A stretch of DNA of 64,000 nt from Bacillus sp. BHET2 (GCF_005938125.1 NZ_VCQN01000001.1:682001-746000); one strand, 5' to 3'; positions 16,341-25,340 are shown, numbered from the stretch's first letter. Program-made: numbers and translations. The notes: generated by a model not told the origin, from the letters alone.

Positions 16341-18335
16341 ATGAAAAAAAGTCTATCAATCGGATTATCAATGGCATTACTAGCATCTTCATCCTTAACA
16401 GCCATGGCTCACGGCCACGAGGATCACGGCAAAAAGAAGAATTCTCACAAGAAGATTGAGAGTGTTGAATTCTCGTCCATGAAAGCTCCAGATACGATTA
16501 AAAACATGGTAAAAACCTATACAACAGCCTCTGTAAAAGTAACCTATAAAGATGGTACCGTTAAAGAGCTACCCCTAAACTATGATCAGCTATACTTATC
16601 AAAAGATAAAATCGTAGACAATAAAGGAGAAATGATCCCGGCTGGTACGCCGATCGATGTGAACGGTGATCCAATTATGGATAATAGCGTACCTGAGAAT
16701 CCATCTTATTTCATTTCGGATGCTCCTGATTCAAATAGCCTTCTGACGAAAGGGAATCAAACATTCATGATTTCCCATTTCGAATACGATTCACAAAATA
16801 ATGCCGGTGACCGTATTTCAGGTCTGCCTGCATCTATGACATTATCTGAACTTGACCATGATAAGAAAACGGGTAAGCTTTCAGTGAAAGAAGCTCATAA
16901 AATTGATTTTTCAGGTGTAGACGGCTTATGGAACCCATGTAACGGATCAACAACGGATTGGGGTACTCACCTAGGTTCAGAAGAATATGAGCCTGATGCC
17001 CGAGCATTTGAAAATAAAGATTCGAAAGCCTATAAAGAAGTAAGTAATTTTGCAAAATATTATTTTAATGACGAGTCAAAAGCAAATCCTTATAACTATG
17101 GTTGGATTCCTGAAATCTCGGTTTCAGATGATGGAAAGCCATCTGTCGTCAAGCATTACAGCACTGGGCGTTTCTCACATGAAATGATGAAAGTACTTCC
17201 TGATAACAAGACCGCATTGTTCGGTGATGATGGCGGTAATACGATGATGTTTATGTATGTAGCAGATAAAGAGGAAGACTTTTCAGCAGGGACGCTATAT
17301 GCAGCGAAATTCGACCAAACAGGTACAGAAAAAGGCGGATCTGGAGACTTAAACTGGATCAAGCTTGGACATGGTACGGATAAAGAAATTTCAGATATAA
17401 TCGATAGCGGAGTGACATTCAGCGATATTTTCGAAACAACCGAAGAGCCAACCGAAGGATTTACAGCTGTGAAGACGAACTCACATGATTCTGTCGAATA
17501 TCTAAAAGTGAAGCCAGGTAAAGAAAAAGAAGCTGCCTTCTTAGAACCACGCCGTTACGGTGCCATCAAGGGAGCTACTGCTGAGTTCAACAAAATGGAA
17601 GGTCTTGCAGTGAATGCAGAAGATCATAAAGCCTATATGGCGATTTCCTACCAAAATGGCAGCATGGAAAAGCAGGAAGGTGCCGTACAAGACGATATTC
17701 AACTGCCAAACATTGAATCAGGCGTGACCTACGAATTGAATCTTGAAAATCGTCAAAAAGATAGTGGGGAAGAGTATATTGATAGCCGCTATGTTCCTGC
17801 AGGCATGCAAGGGTTTGTATTAGGTGAAGACCTTGCTTCTCCGGACGCACTTGGAAACACAGCTGATCCTGACAAAGTGGCTAATCCAGATAACTTAAGC
17901 TTCTCAGAAGATTTGAATACGCTCTTCATCGGAGAAGATAGCGATATGCATACCAATAACTTCGTATGGGCGTATGATGTGGAAACCCAAAAGCTATCCA
18001 GAATCCTGTCCGTTCCAGTTGGAGCAGAAGCAACGGGACTAAGCGCAGTCGATCAAATGAAAGATTCTCATTATGTGCTAAGCAATTATCAACATCCAGG
18101 TGCAGATCTTGATGAGAAAAACATTACAGCAGTGGATAAAACAGAATTAGAAAAAGCAATGAAAGATACGCTTGGTATCATGGAAACAGGTGGAGTTGGG
18201 TACATTTCCGGCATACCTGGTGGGGAAGTGAAGGAAGAAAACCATGAAGGTCATCGGGGCCATCATGGAGATAAAGATGAAATTGAAAAACGGGATCACC
18301 ACCATGACCATGATGATCATGATGCAAAAAAATAA
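16341..18335 (+). CDS. PhoX-type (DUF839) secreted alkaline phosphatase with His-rich tail
   Basis: TTAGGAGGG precedes ATG 16341. The 664-residue product has a Sec-type signal peptide (cleavage near AMA-HGHEDHG) and no twin-arginine motif, although well-studied PhoX enzymes use Tat. The DUF839/PhoX body includes GLWNPCNGSTTDWGTHLGSEEY, YSTGRFSHEMMKVLPDNKTALFGDDGGNTMMFMYVADK (in parts) and FNKMEGLAVN. Both ends are His-rich: HGHEDHGKKK after the signal peptide and RDHHHDHDDHD at the C-terminus, probable metal-binding stretches. The calcium/iron-dependent phosphatase role is inferred from family, the neighbour glpQ and the candidate Pho box. Confidence 0.85.
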   Translation: MKKSLSIGLSMALLASSSLTAMAHGHEDHGKKKNSHKKIESVEFSSMKAPDTIKNMVKTYTTASVKVTYKDGTVKELPLNYDQLYLSKDKIVDNKGEMIPAGTPIDVNGDPIMDNSVPENPSYFISDAPDSNSLLTKGNQTFMISHFEYDSQNNAGDRISGLPASMTLSELDHDKKTGKLSVKEAHKIDFSGVDGLWNPCNGSTTDWGTHLGSEEYEPDARAFENKDSKAYKEVSNFAKYYFNDESKANPYNYGWIPEISVSDDGKPSVVKHYSTGRFSHEMMKVLPDNKTALFGDDGGNTMMFMYVADKEEDFSAGTLYAAKFDQTGTEKGGSGDLNWIKLGHGTDKEISDIIDSGVTFSDIFETTEEPTEGFTAVKTNSHDSVEYLKVKPGKEKEAAFLEPRRYGAIKGATAEFNKMEGLAVNAEDHKAYMAISYQNGSMEKQEGAVQDDIQLPNIESGVTYELNLENRQKDSGEEYIDSRYVPAGMQGFVLGEDLASPDALGNTADPDKVANPDNLSFSEDLNTLFIGEDSDMHTNNFVWAYDVETQKLSRILSVPVGAEATGLSAVDQMKDSHYVLSNYQHPGADLDEKNITAVDKTELEKAMKDTLGIMETGGVGYISGIPGGEVKEENHEGHRGHHGDKDEIEKRDHHHDHDDHDAKK

Positions 18336-18354
18336 GTGATTAATAAGTAAAGAT

Positions 18355-18408
18355 GGGTCTGCCCTGCGACACGTAAGTATAAGCGTGAAGGGGGCAGACC
18401 CTTTTTTA
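18355..18408 (+). terminator. intrinsic terminator after the phosphatase gene
   Basis: GGGTCTGCCC (18355-18364) and GGGCAGACCC (18392-18401) are perfect arms followed by TTTTTT. Confidence 0.85.
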
Positions 18409-18535
18409 TATTCCATTAGTGAACGTCTTTGATGACCATCCATGTCACAATAAAGCATCATTCAGTAGCGATTTGTTGCCTTTGTCTCACCTTCTGGAAA
18501 AATAAAGGGGATATTCTAGACACTATTCCTAGTTG

Positions 18536-18567
18536 AAACGACTCATAGTTTGTGAGTCGTTTTTTTG
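18536..18567 (+). terminator. orphan intrinsic terminator
   Basis: AAACGACTCA (18536-18545) and TGAGTCGTTT (18553-18562) are followed by a T-run. No gene is seen between it and the phosphatase terminator. The remainder of 18409-18732 holds nothing else that I can support. Confidence 0.7.
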
Positions 18568-18732
18568 GTATTGTTAGGAATTTATGTTGATATAAAAATT
18601 ATTTGTATTCAGTTAAAGGCCATTTAATTGTGCAAAGCACTTCTTAATTAAATGGGTATTTATGTTAAAATGAAATGGATCTGCTGAAGTGAATTACCGA
18701 AAAACCTAGTTGAAGTAAAGGGAGAGATATTA

Positions 18733-19482
18733 GTGGAATTAGGTGAGCCTATAGCAATCGGAAATACTGCAAAAATATATGTTTATCAAGACAGAATTGT
18801 CAAAATATTTAATGACTATTTACCGCATACTGAATCTTTATATGAGGCAAAAAAGCAAAAATTAGCTTATTCATGTGGATTACCTGTCCCTAAAATAATC
18901 GATGTAACAAAAATAAACGGGAAACAAGCTATTCTAATGGAATATATTAAGGGGAGAACTATAGGTGATCTCCTATCTGAAAACATGGAACATGCAGAAT
19001 ACTACCTGAATATTTCCATTGATATACAACAAAATATACATAGGGTTGTTGCTGATTCACTGGAGCTAATGCCCGAAAAATTAGCACGTCAAATTGAAGC
19101 AGCACCAATTTTAAGTAAACGAAATAAGTCTGTATTAATTCAAAAATTGAAATCAATCACTTTCGAAAAAAGACTTTGCCATGGAGATTTTCATCTATTT
19201 AATTTGATAATGTCAGAGAATAAAGTGACAATTTTAGACTGGGTTGATTCAAGTGTAGGGGATTATCGAGCAGATATATACCGTTCTTATCTTCTCTATT
19301 CACATTATTCAATAGAATTAGCTGAAATGTACTTACAACTTTATTGTGAGAGAAGTGAATTATCTAAAGAAGATATTTTTCAGTGGGCTCCAATTATTGC
19401 AGCAGCAAGATTATCTGAGAACGTATCCTCTGATGATTCTGAACGCCTTATGAATATAATTAATCAATATTTTTTAATTTAA
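18733..19482 (+). CDS. APH/choline-kinase-like phosphotransferase
   Basis: The start is GTG 18733 after GGGAGAG. The product has 249 residues with the small-molecule kinase fold: GNTAKIYVYQDRIVKIF (ATP-binding strand with Lys), ILMEYIKGRTIGDLL (hinge), the catalytic loop RLCHGDFHLFNLIM (HGDxxxxN) and the metal-binding Asp in VTILDWVDSS. Such proteins phosphorylate aminoglycosides, sugars or choline; nothing here indicates the substrate. The gene is visibly more AT-rich than the preceding phosphatase, and marks the start of the accessory region. Confidence 0.8.
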   Translation: MELGEPIAIGNTAKIYVYQDRIVKIFNDYLPHTESLYEAKKQKLAYSCGLPVPKIIDVTKINGKQAILMEYIKGRTIGDLLSENMEHAEYYLNISIDIQQNIHRVVADSLELMPEKLARQIEAAPILSKRNKSVLIQKLKSITFEKRLCHGDFHLFNLIMSENKVTILDWVDSSVGDYRADIYRSYLLYSHYSIELAEMYLQLYCERSELSKEDIFQWAPIIAAARLSENVSSDDSERLMNIINQYFLI

Positions 19483-19591
19483 ATCGAATCATTAACGTAT
19501 GTAGCAATTAGGAGGTTACTTGAATAATTTGAAACTTCAAGTAATTGGTTTCCGTCTAATTAATAATCTTAAGATAAGGGGAATTGAAGCA

Positions 19592-19729
19592 ATGGAAAAG
19601 AAAAAAGGAGTAATACCTTCTATAATCTTTGGTTTTATTATTTTGTTGTCTATTTTGGTTTTAACCTTCTTTATCTTTAATGGAGAATTCATCCATGAGG
19701 TTATTAAAGACGGATTAACAGACGAATAA
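19592..19729 (+). CDS. small single-pass membrane protein
   Basis: Two starts are possible. ATG 19592 (AAGGGGA about 10 bases upstream) gives 45 residues; TTG 19520, just behind a perfect AGGAGG but only 4 bases away, gives 69. The core is MEKKKGVIPS followed by the helix IIFGFIILLSILVLTFFIF and an acidic end. A hairpin terminator follows at 19759. The function is unknown. Confidence 0.5.
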   Translation: MEKKKGVIPSIIFGFIILLSILVLTFFIFNGEFIHEVIKDGLTDE

Positions 19730-19758
19730 AATTAATCGGCAAATGGCCAAAGAGGAGT

Positions 19759-19790
19759 GGTTAGTAAAACAGAAATATATTTTACTAACC
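19759..19790 (+). terminator. intrinsic terminator-like hairpin
   Basis: GGTTAGTAAAA (19759-19769) and TTTTACTAACC (19780-19790) are perfect arms. The T-tract is weak. A second hairpin with CCACCTC / GAGGTGG arms (about 19900-19945, followed by ATTTTT) lies before the convergent GntR operon. Confidence 0.55.
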
Positions 19791-20010
19791 TTGTATAAAT
19801 CATCTTACCTGAGCATGCATGAATCAAAGATTTCTTATTCGGCAGCCTCTGGAGAAATAACAACTAGATTTTTAAAAATGACATAAACCAAAGTGAAGTT
19901 CCACCTCACGTAATTAAGTCAGAACCCTGCTTAACTAAGGAGGTGGGGATTTTTCGATATTTCCTTCAACCTATAGTGATTGATTATAGGGCTTACATAT
20001 CTACACTACT

Positions 20011-20376
20011 TCAATATACCTTCTTCAGAAGTGCAATAACCTCTTCTAATGTAAGACCAAAGGATTTGTAATATGAAGTGTCAACAACCATTTGCTTTAC
20101 GATCATTTCGTTTCGCTTTTGAAGTATTTCTTCAGATGAAAGGTCGACTACAAAACATCCTTTTCCAGTTACAGTATAGATCAAACCACATCGTTCAAGC
20201 TCTTCCCAAGCTTTTTTTATGGTAATGATGCTTACACGTAGTTCCTTGGCCGCTTGTCGAATTGGTGGTAAACTATAGCCTTTCTCAATCTCACCCTTGA
20301 GAATTTGAGCGCTGATTTGTTCAAAGAGCTGCTGATAAATTGGTTTTTCAGACGTGTTTGAAATAGCTATATTCAT
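20011..20376 (-). CDS. GntR-family repressor, YtrA subfamily
   Basis: A protein of 121 residues, short as in YtrA-type GntR proteins that lack a large effector domain. The winged helix is at residues 10-75: KPIYQQLFEQISAQILKGEI, LPPIRQAAKELRVSIITIKKAWEELE and GLIYTVTGKGCFV. It is the last gene of the ABC operon: its ATG shares a base with the permease stop (TAATG). A perfect inverted repeat at 21900-21918 by the operon promoter is the likely binding site, so it probably represses its own operon. Confidence 0.9.
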   Translation of the reverse strand: MNIAISNTSEKPIYQQLFEQISAQILKGEIEKGYSLPPIRQAAKELRVSIITIKKAWEELERCGLIYTVTGKGCFVVDLSSEEILQKRNEMIVKQMVVDTSYYKSFGLTLEEVIALLKKVY

Positions 20377-21029
20377 TAAATATCCAATTTCTTAAATTGT
20401 TTAATGGCAATAAAATAAGCAATAATGGTACATCCTGCAAATATCCCAATTCCTGCGAACAAGATGGATAAGTGAATTCCAATATGATCAGCACCGCTAC
20501 CTTTGAATAGGTCAAACAACATAGAATTTTTTATTCCCAACCATTCTGCACCTCCAGCAAAAAGCATAGCTCCTGTAATGGCTGCTATCGTAGGGGCACC
20601 ATATTTATATGCTGTCTTAAAATACATAGATATGAAAATAAAGTTGAAGATTGCTAGCATAATGAAACAAAGTCCCCAAAAACCTAAAGTTGGTCCAAAG
20701 AATAAGTAGGTTAAATCAGGATATAAGTGAGTACTAATCATACCAAAGATGACTGCAATGACGATATGCAGTAATTCCAGAATGACAATGACGGCTACTT
20801 TCGCTTTAACATAGTCTTTTTTAGTGATAGGCAGCATAAACGAAAATAGTAAATCATTCTGAGCTTTATAGGTCGAAAACAAATTAGGTACCGTTATCCA
20901 GCAAAAATATAGTAGTACAATAAAGTATAACCATCCAGGAATGAGCATTAAAGCTCCTGTCAAAAAGGGTAATACATAAAATATAGGATTAACACCTAGT
21001 TTTAAATCCTTCATCAGTAAGTTATACAT
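20376..21029 (-). CDS. ABC transporter permease (ABC-2 type)
   Basis: The product has 217 residues with six hydrophobic segments and the start MYNLLMKDLKLGVNPIFYVLP, typical of Bacillus ABC-2 permeases paired with a YtrA-like regulator. The loop YKAQNDLLFSFMLPITKKDYVKAK after the second helix is a frequent feature of these permeases. It overlaps the ATPase gene by 8 bases upstream and the regulator by one base downstream. The substrate is unknown; cell-envelope-active compounds are typical for ytr-like systems. Confidence 0.85.
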   Translation of the reverse strand: MYNLLMKDLKLGVNPIFYVLPFLTGALMLIPGWLYFIVLLYFCWITVPNLFSTYKAQNDLLFSFMLPITKKDYVKAKVAVIVILELLHIVIAVIFGMISTHLYPDLTYLFFGPTLGFWGLCFIMLAIFNFIFISMYFKTAYKYGAPTIAAITGAMLFAGGAEWLGIKNSMLFDLFKGSGADHIGIHLSILFAGIGIFAGCTIIAYFIAIKQFKKLDI

Positions 21030-21876
21030 ACATATCCTCCCTTTTTGAAAAATAAATCATAATTTCTTCAAGATTAGGGCGGGCTGACTTAATATCTGTT
21101 GTTGAATCAAAGTCTTCAGCATGGATCAATCCTGTAAAACCAAATGAATTTGTTTTGTAGGAAATTAAATGTTCCTTCACTATTTCGAGTTGATTATCAT
21201 TTCCATTCAACAATCGATATGAGTTAATAAATTCGTCTTTCTCTGAACTATTGATCATTTGTCCATTGTTAATATAGGTAATATAATCAGCACACTTTTC
21301 TAAATCAGAAGTAATGTGAGTTGAGAAAAGAATACTTATTTCGCCGTCTCTTACCAACTCTTGAAATAAATCCAACAGATTGTCTCTCGCAACTGGATCA
21401 AGTCCACTGGTTGGTTCATCAAGCAAGAGAAGCTTAGAACCGTGGGATAGAGCAAGAGCTAAATTATATTTTACTTTCATACCTGCTGATAATTCATTTA
21501 TTTTTTTATTTTCATCCAATTTAAATCGGTTAAGATAATTGTGATACGTTTCTTCCTCCCAATGATCATAAAACGTCTTAACAACATTCGTTACGTTTTT
21601 GATTTTGTTTCTCGTATAATAATCGACTCCTCCAAATGCATATCCAATTACTTGTTTCAATTCGAGTTCGTTTTCGATAAAACCCTTACCGAAAACACTA
21701 ATTTCCCCACTATCAATATGAACCATGTTCAAAATGGACTTTATAGTGGTCGTTTTTCCAGCACCATTAGCACCAATAAATCCCATGATATATCCTTTTT
21801 TAAGTTGAAAGGATACATCTTTTAACTGGAAATGGTCATATTTCTTATTTAGATTTTTGACATCCAAAGCTAACAT
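21022..21876 (-). CDS. ABC transporter ATP-binding protein
   Basis: The start is taken at the ATG ending at 21876 (MLALDVKNLNKKYDHF), 7 bases behind GAGGAG; the longer frame begins in the promoter region. The 284-residue ATPase has Walker A GANGAGKTT, Q-loop region GYAFGGVDYY, signature LSAGMKVKYNLALALS, Walker B LLLLDEPTSGLD and switch His in STHITSDLEKCAD. The signature serine is preceded by a normal Leu. It heads the operon ATPase-permease-GntR. Confidence 0.92.
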   Translation of the reverse strand: MLALDVKNLNKKYDHFQLKDVSFQLKKGYIMGFIGANGAGKTTTIKSILNMVHIDSGEISVFGKGFIENELELKQVIGYAFGGVDYYTRNKIKNVTNVVKTFYDHWEEETYHNYLNRFKLDENKKINELSAGMKVKYNLALALSHGSKLLLLDEPTSGLDPVARDNLLDLFQELVRDGEISILFSTHITSDLEKCADYITYINNGQMINSSEKDEFINSYRLLNGNDNQLEIVKEHLISYKTNSFGFTGLIHAEDFDSTTDIKSARPNLEEIMIYFSKREDMYV

Positions 21877-21899
21877 ATAAAAACTCCTCTCTAGAAATT

Positions 21900-21948
21900 G
21901 TGTATAATGTATATACACACTATACTCTTGGAATGAGCAATATGTCAA
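21900..21948 (-). promoter_or_regulatory. promoter with GntR-type operator for the ABC operon
   Basis: On the minus strand TTGACA (21943-21948), an 18-base spacer and TATAGT (21919-21924) form a good SigA promoter. Immediately downstream, over the expected transcription start, lies the perfect inverted repeat GTGTATA-N5-TATACAC (21900-21918). It is a likely site for the operon's own YtrA-type regulator. Confidence 0.75.
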
Positions 21949-22459
21949 TCAACATCTGAAATTCATTTCAAATTATTCTGAAAATTCAAAGGTAGTTGTA
22001 CTACAGCTTATAATCTTTAGACCTTTTGTTATATATGTGGCAAATATTATGAAGGAAACTTCTAAGGGGTGCTCATGTTTACTAAGAAAATCAATCTGCT
22101 ACCGTTGCGAATGATATTCTTAGAGGTCTCCCTAGAGAGGAATGGTTTAAGAATAAATTACGTAGATTCGTCTTTGACCATGGAGCATTTAATATTTGGT
22201 ATCTCGAATTCAATTCTTCTTCAAAACAGTACCTTCAGGAATAGGATGCGTACCTTTCTTTGTTTTTGGGATTGTCTAAGTGGTTATGTTTTGAAATAAT
22301 TGGTATTAAGTTAAAGGTTAGTTGAAGAAGAGTTAATTTGAAAATCGATAAACTGGGGAGAAATTCAATAATTATTGGAGGAGTATCACAATATATGAAC
22401 AAAAATAAGTAAATAATTTCTTTATATAAAAATTGAGATAGTTAAGGGAGTTATAAAAA
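21949..22459. other. intergenic region with a possible decayed ORF
   Basis: At about 22100-22236 the + frame reading REEWFKNKLRRFVFDHGAF and NIWYLEFNSSSKQYL looks protein-like but has no start and is stopped at 22237-22239. It could be the remnant of a lost gene; I do not recognise it. A longer frame at 22069-22299 overlaps it in another phase and looks spurious. The repeat motif at 22290 and the SDR leader follow. Confidence 0.3.
22290..22313 (+). repeat. 16-bp motif TTTGAAATAATTGGTA, copy 1
   Basis: It continues as TTAAGTTA, shared with copy 2 at 25791. It lies about 150 bases ahead of the SDR gene. Confidence 0.8.
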
Positions 22460-23278
22460 ATGAAACGATTACAAGGGAAGATTGCTGTTGTTACAGGTGC
22501 ATCCCGTGGAGCGGGTAGAGGGATTGCATTCGAACTAGGCAGTGCAGGAGCGACGGTGTATGTGACAGGTCGGAGTGTAAAGGGAGCTACAACCGATAAT
22601 CGATCAGAAACCATTGAGGAAACTGCAGATGGTGTCACTTCACGAGGAGGTAAAGGCATCGCCATACGATGTGACCATACAAGCGATAATGACGTGAGAA
22701 ACCTGTTTGAGCAAATTGAAAGGGAACATGGTCGGATTGATATTTTAGTCAATAGTGTATTTGGTGGCTCCGAAAGTTCTCTACCATCAGGAGATGGACG
22801 ACATTTTTGGGAACGCCCACTGGAGCATTGGGATGCTATGATGGTTGCTGGACCGCAAGCTTATTTACTGGCTACTCGATACGCTGTACCTCTGATGAAG
22901 CAACACCATAAAGGGTTAATTGTAAATATCACATTTTTTATTAAGAACAAGATTTCAGGTAATTTATATTATGATTTAGCTATGAATGCGATCAATCGAA
23001 TGACACTAGGAATGGCAAAGGAATTAAAGGACTTCAACGTTTCAACCGTATCTGTTTGTCCAGGTTGGATGAGAACAGAAAGAGTGATAGATTCAGGTTT
23101 TGGACCAGAGGATGGAACTACGGAAACAACAGCGTATGTAGGTCGTGCAGTTGTGGCATTGGCAACAGACTCTACTGTATCAACGTTTTCTGGCGACGCA
23201 ATAATGGTGGCTGATCTAGCGAGAAAATATGGCTTTACCGATGTAGATGGCACTCAACCTTTGCCATTTGAAGGATAA
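22460..23278 (+). CDS. short-chain dehydrogenase/reductase family protein with altered active site
   Basis: The product has 272 residues. The Rossmann N-terminus is intact: KIAVVTGASRGAGRGIAFEL (TGxxxGxG) and CDHTSDND for adenine binding. In place of the NNAG motif it has ILVNSVFGG, as in some SDR subgroups. The catalytic region reads IVNITFFIK and YYDLAMNAINRM: the Lys expected four residues after Tyr171 is Met175, and the usual Ser is Thr or absent. Classical dehydrogenase activity is therefore doubtful. AAGGGAG precedes ATG 22460. Transcribed alone. Confidence 0.8.
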   Translation: MKRLQGKIAVVTGASRGAGRGIAFELGSAGATVYVTGRSVKGATTDNRSETIEETADGVTSRGGKGIAIRCDHTSDNDVRNLFEQIEREHGRIDILVNSVFGGSESSLPSGDGRHFWERPLEHWDAMMVAGPQAYLLATRYAVPLMKQHHKGLIVNITFFIKNKISGNLYYDLAMNAINRMTLGMAKELKDFNVSTVSVCPGWMRTERVIDSGFGPEDGTTETTAYVGRAVVALATDSTVSTFSGDAIMVADLARKYGFTDVDGTQPLPFEG

Positions 23279-23465
23279 TCAGCTTCCTGTACATTATGTG
23301 TATGAGTTGAAAATAAGTTAATTTCTAATACAAAGAGAAGGTTTGTGAAACAATGTAAGCTAACTGGTGTGAAAATCGGAGATCAGATGATAATCTCTAG
23401 CTATTGTCCATACTCAATTTTAAGGTAGTTTAATTGAATAATAATATAGAAAAAGGACTGATTTT

Positions 23466-24212
23466 TTGGATAGGATTGGAACAAACAATGAAGGATTTTT
23501 AGTTAATGTACTAGATTTTAAACTCTATGTAAATCGAGTGGGGAAAAAGAATTATAAACCAACGATTGTAATGGATGCAGGTTACGGAGATTACTCGAAA
23601 GCATGGAATGAAGTCGCTCCTGAAATAGCTAAGTTTGCCGAAGTTGTTTTATATGATAGAGCTGGTTTAGGTAGGAGTGATAAGAGCTCCAATCCTCGAA
23701 CAAGCGAACAAATGGTTATCGAGTTAAAAGAACTACTTACTAATTTGAACATAGCGCCACCGTATATATTGGTAGGGCATTCATTTGGTGGTGTAAATAT
23801 GAGATTATTTGCTACTGAATACTCAAATGAAGTAAGTGGATTAGTCTTAGTCGACTCAACACATGAAAACTATAGGGAGAGATTTCTTCCTACAATGTCA
23901 TTAGAATTTCAAGCTGCTTATAGGAAGCAGTTTGTTTATGAAGGCAATTATTATGAGTTTATGGAAAGTTTAAAACAAGTAAAGAAGAATAGTAAAAAAC
24001 TAAATGTTCCTTTGATTGTTATTTCAGCGGGTAAAAAAGCTCATTATTCAGCTCAATCACAAAAACTTTGGAATGAAATGCAGAAAGAGCTTCTAAACAT
24101 ATCGATAAATAGTAAGTTTATACTTGATAACAAGAGTACCCATTATATTCAAAAGGATGAACCTTCAATAGTAATTGATGCTGTAAAGCAATTGGTAATT
24201 AGTCATCGATAA
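23466..24212 (+). CDS. alpha/beta hydrolase
   Basis: The start is TTG 23466 with AAAGGA upstream. The 248-residue product shows the oxyanion region VMDAGYGDYSKAW, the strand VVLYDRAGLGRSD, the nucleophile elbow ILVGHSFGG (Ser), and a final His in NKSTHYIQKDEP. It is a probable soluble esterase or lactonase-like hydrolase. The substrate is unknown. It stands between the SDR gene and the PadR unit and has its own spacing, so an operon is not evident. Confidence 0.85.
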   Translation: MDRIGTNNEGFLVNVLDFKLYVNRVGKKNYKPTIVMDAGYGDYSKAWNEVAPEIAKFAEVVLYDRAGLGRSDKSSNPRTSEQMVIELKELLTNLNIAPPYILVGHSFGGVNMRLFATEYSNEVSGLVLVDSTHENYRERFLPTMSLEFQAAYRKQFVYEGNYYEFMESLKQVKKNSKKLNVPLIVISAGKKAHYSAQSQKLWNEMQKELLNISINSKFILDNKSTHYIQKDEPSIVIDAVKQLVISHR

Positions 24213-24301
24213 GCAAACAATTTTCATTAAGTTAAAAAGGTCGATTCCCTTTGAGGGAGCGTCTTTTGAAAGAATGGTCACTTTATCGAATAGTTATAGT
24301 C

Positions 24302-24383
24302 TTGACAACTGACACTATTCTGCATTACTATATACCAGTAATAAGTATTACTAAATATCAGTATCACAAACTACCTGTGATAC
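24302..24383 (+). promoter_or_regulatory. promoter and two inverted repeats ahead of the PadR gene
   Basis: TTGACA (24302-24307) and TACTAT (24326-24331, 18-base spacer) form a plausible SigA promoter. Downstream lie two perfect dyads: AGTAATA-AG-TATTACT (24337-24352) and GTATCACA-N7-TGTGATAC (24361-24383 region). One is a likely PadR operator. A related string (AATATCAGTAT) recurs at about 25295, just upstream of the ABC ATPase relic. Confidence 0.55.
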
Positions 24384-24427
24384 ATAGTACTAAAACTATA
24401 GGGAAATACAAAGTGGGGGGTGAACAT

Positions 24428-24766
24428 TTGGAAAACTTCACAGAAATGCTGAAAGGGGTACTTGAAGGTTGTGTGCTTGAGATCATTAGCCGTGGGGAAA
24501 CGTATGGCTATGAAATTACGCAACAGCTAAGAGAACTTGGCTTTACGGATGTAGTTGAAGGCACTGTTTATACAATCACCATGCGCCTTGAGAAAAACAA
24601 TTTAGTCGACATTGAAAAAAAGCGATCTACTGTAGGGCCACCGAGAAAATTTTACACACTCAACACAGCTGGTAAAGAGAAACTCAAGATTTTTTGGGGG
24701 AAATGGGATTTCGTCTCAAGCAAAATGAATGAACTCAAAACAAAAGAAATTAAAAGGAGAGGTTAA
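24428..24766 (+). CDS. PadR-family transcriptional regulator
   Basis: TTG 24428 is placed 5 bases after GGGGGGTG; the longer frame from 24251 runs through the promoter. The 112 residues match Pad[57 protein letters not shown] and [18 protein letters not shown]. It is followed after one base by the DUF1048 gene. In Bacillaceae this pair usually precedes a drug-efflux ABC transporter (recollection); here only a relic of one follows. Confidence 0.92.
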   Translation: MENFTEMLKGVLEGCVLEIISRGETYGYEITQQLRELGFTDVVEGTVYTITMRLEKNNLVDIEKKRSTVGPPRKFYTLNTAGKEKLKIFWGKWDFVSSKMNELKTKEIKRRG

Positions 24767-24767
24767 G

Positions 24768-25106
24768 ATGAAATTTATTGAAAAAATTACTGGAAGTTTG
24801 GCTGACAAGCGGGAATGGAAGGCAATGGAGGTGCGTGCGAAGACACTTCCCACTGAGTACTTCAATGCTTACAAAGCCATTCAAAAGTATATGTGGACCG
24901 CTGGGGGTCTCACCGACTGGAAGGACACAAGCCGTATTTTTAATGGCATTATCGACCTTTTCGAGCAAGGTGCAGCTGAAGGCAAGAAAGTCACTGACCT
25001 CACGGGTGAGGATGTCGCTGCTTTCTGCGATGAACTAGTGAAGGACTCGGAAACTTGGAATGACAAGCATCGGGCTAAGTTGAATGATACGATTGGTCGT
25101 GGTTAA
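24768..25106 (+). CDS. DUF1048 family protein
   Basis: ATG 24768 is preceded by AAAGGAGAGG. The 112 residues carry the DUF1048 pattern: [50 protein letters not shown] and [16 protein letters not shown]. The proteins are small, helical and cytosolic and almost always sit next to a PadR regulator. The molecular role is unknown. Probably co-transcribed with the PadR gene. Confidence 0.9.
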   Translation: MKFIEKITGSLADKREWKAMEVRAKTLPTEYFNAYKAIQKYMWTAGGLTDWKDTSRIFNGIIDLFEQGAAEGKKVTDLTGEDVAAFCDELVKDSETWNDKHRAKLNDTIGRG

Positions 25107-25340
25107 CAGTAAAGTCGTTGTGATATTAAGGCTAAAACCTATCCCGTGAAGTAGTAAAAAACTTAATCGGATTAACCCTGAAGAGAATGAATAAGGAAAT
25201 TCAATAAATATACCGACTGAATAGCTGGTTACAAATGTTTTACTTACACCTTCACTATTCAGATATTTTTTTATCCTAGTACTAAGTAATACAGAATATC
25301 AGTATGACATAGTAGTGAAGTATAGGCAGTCCAGTGCTTT

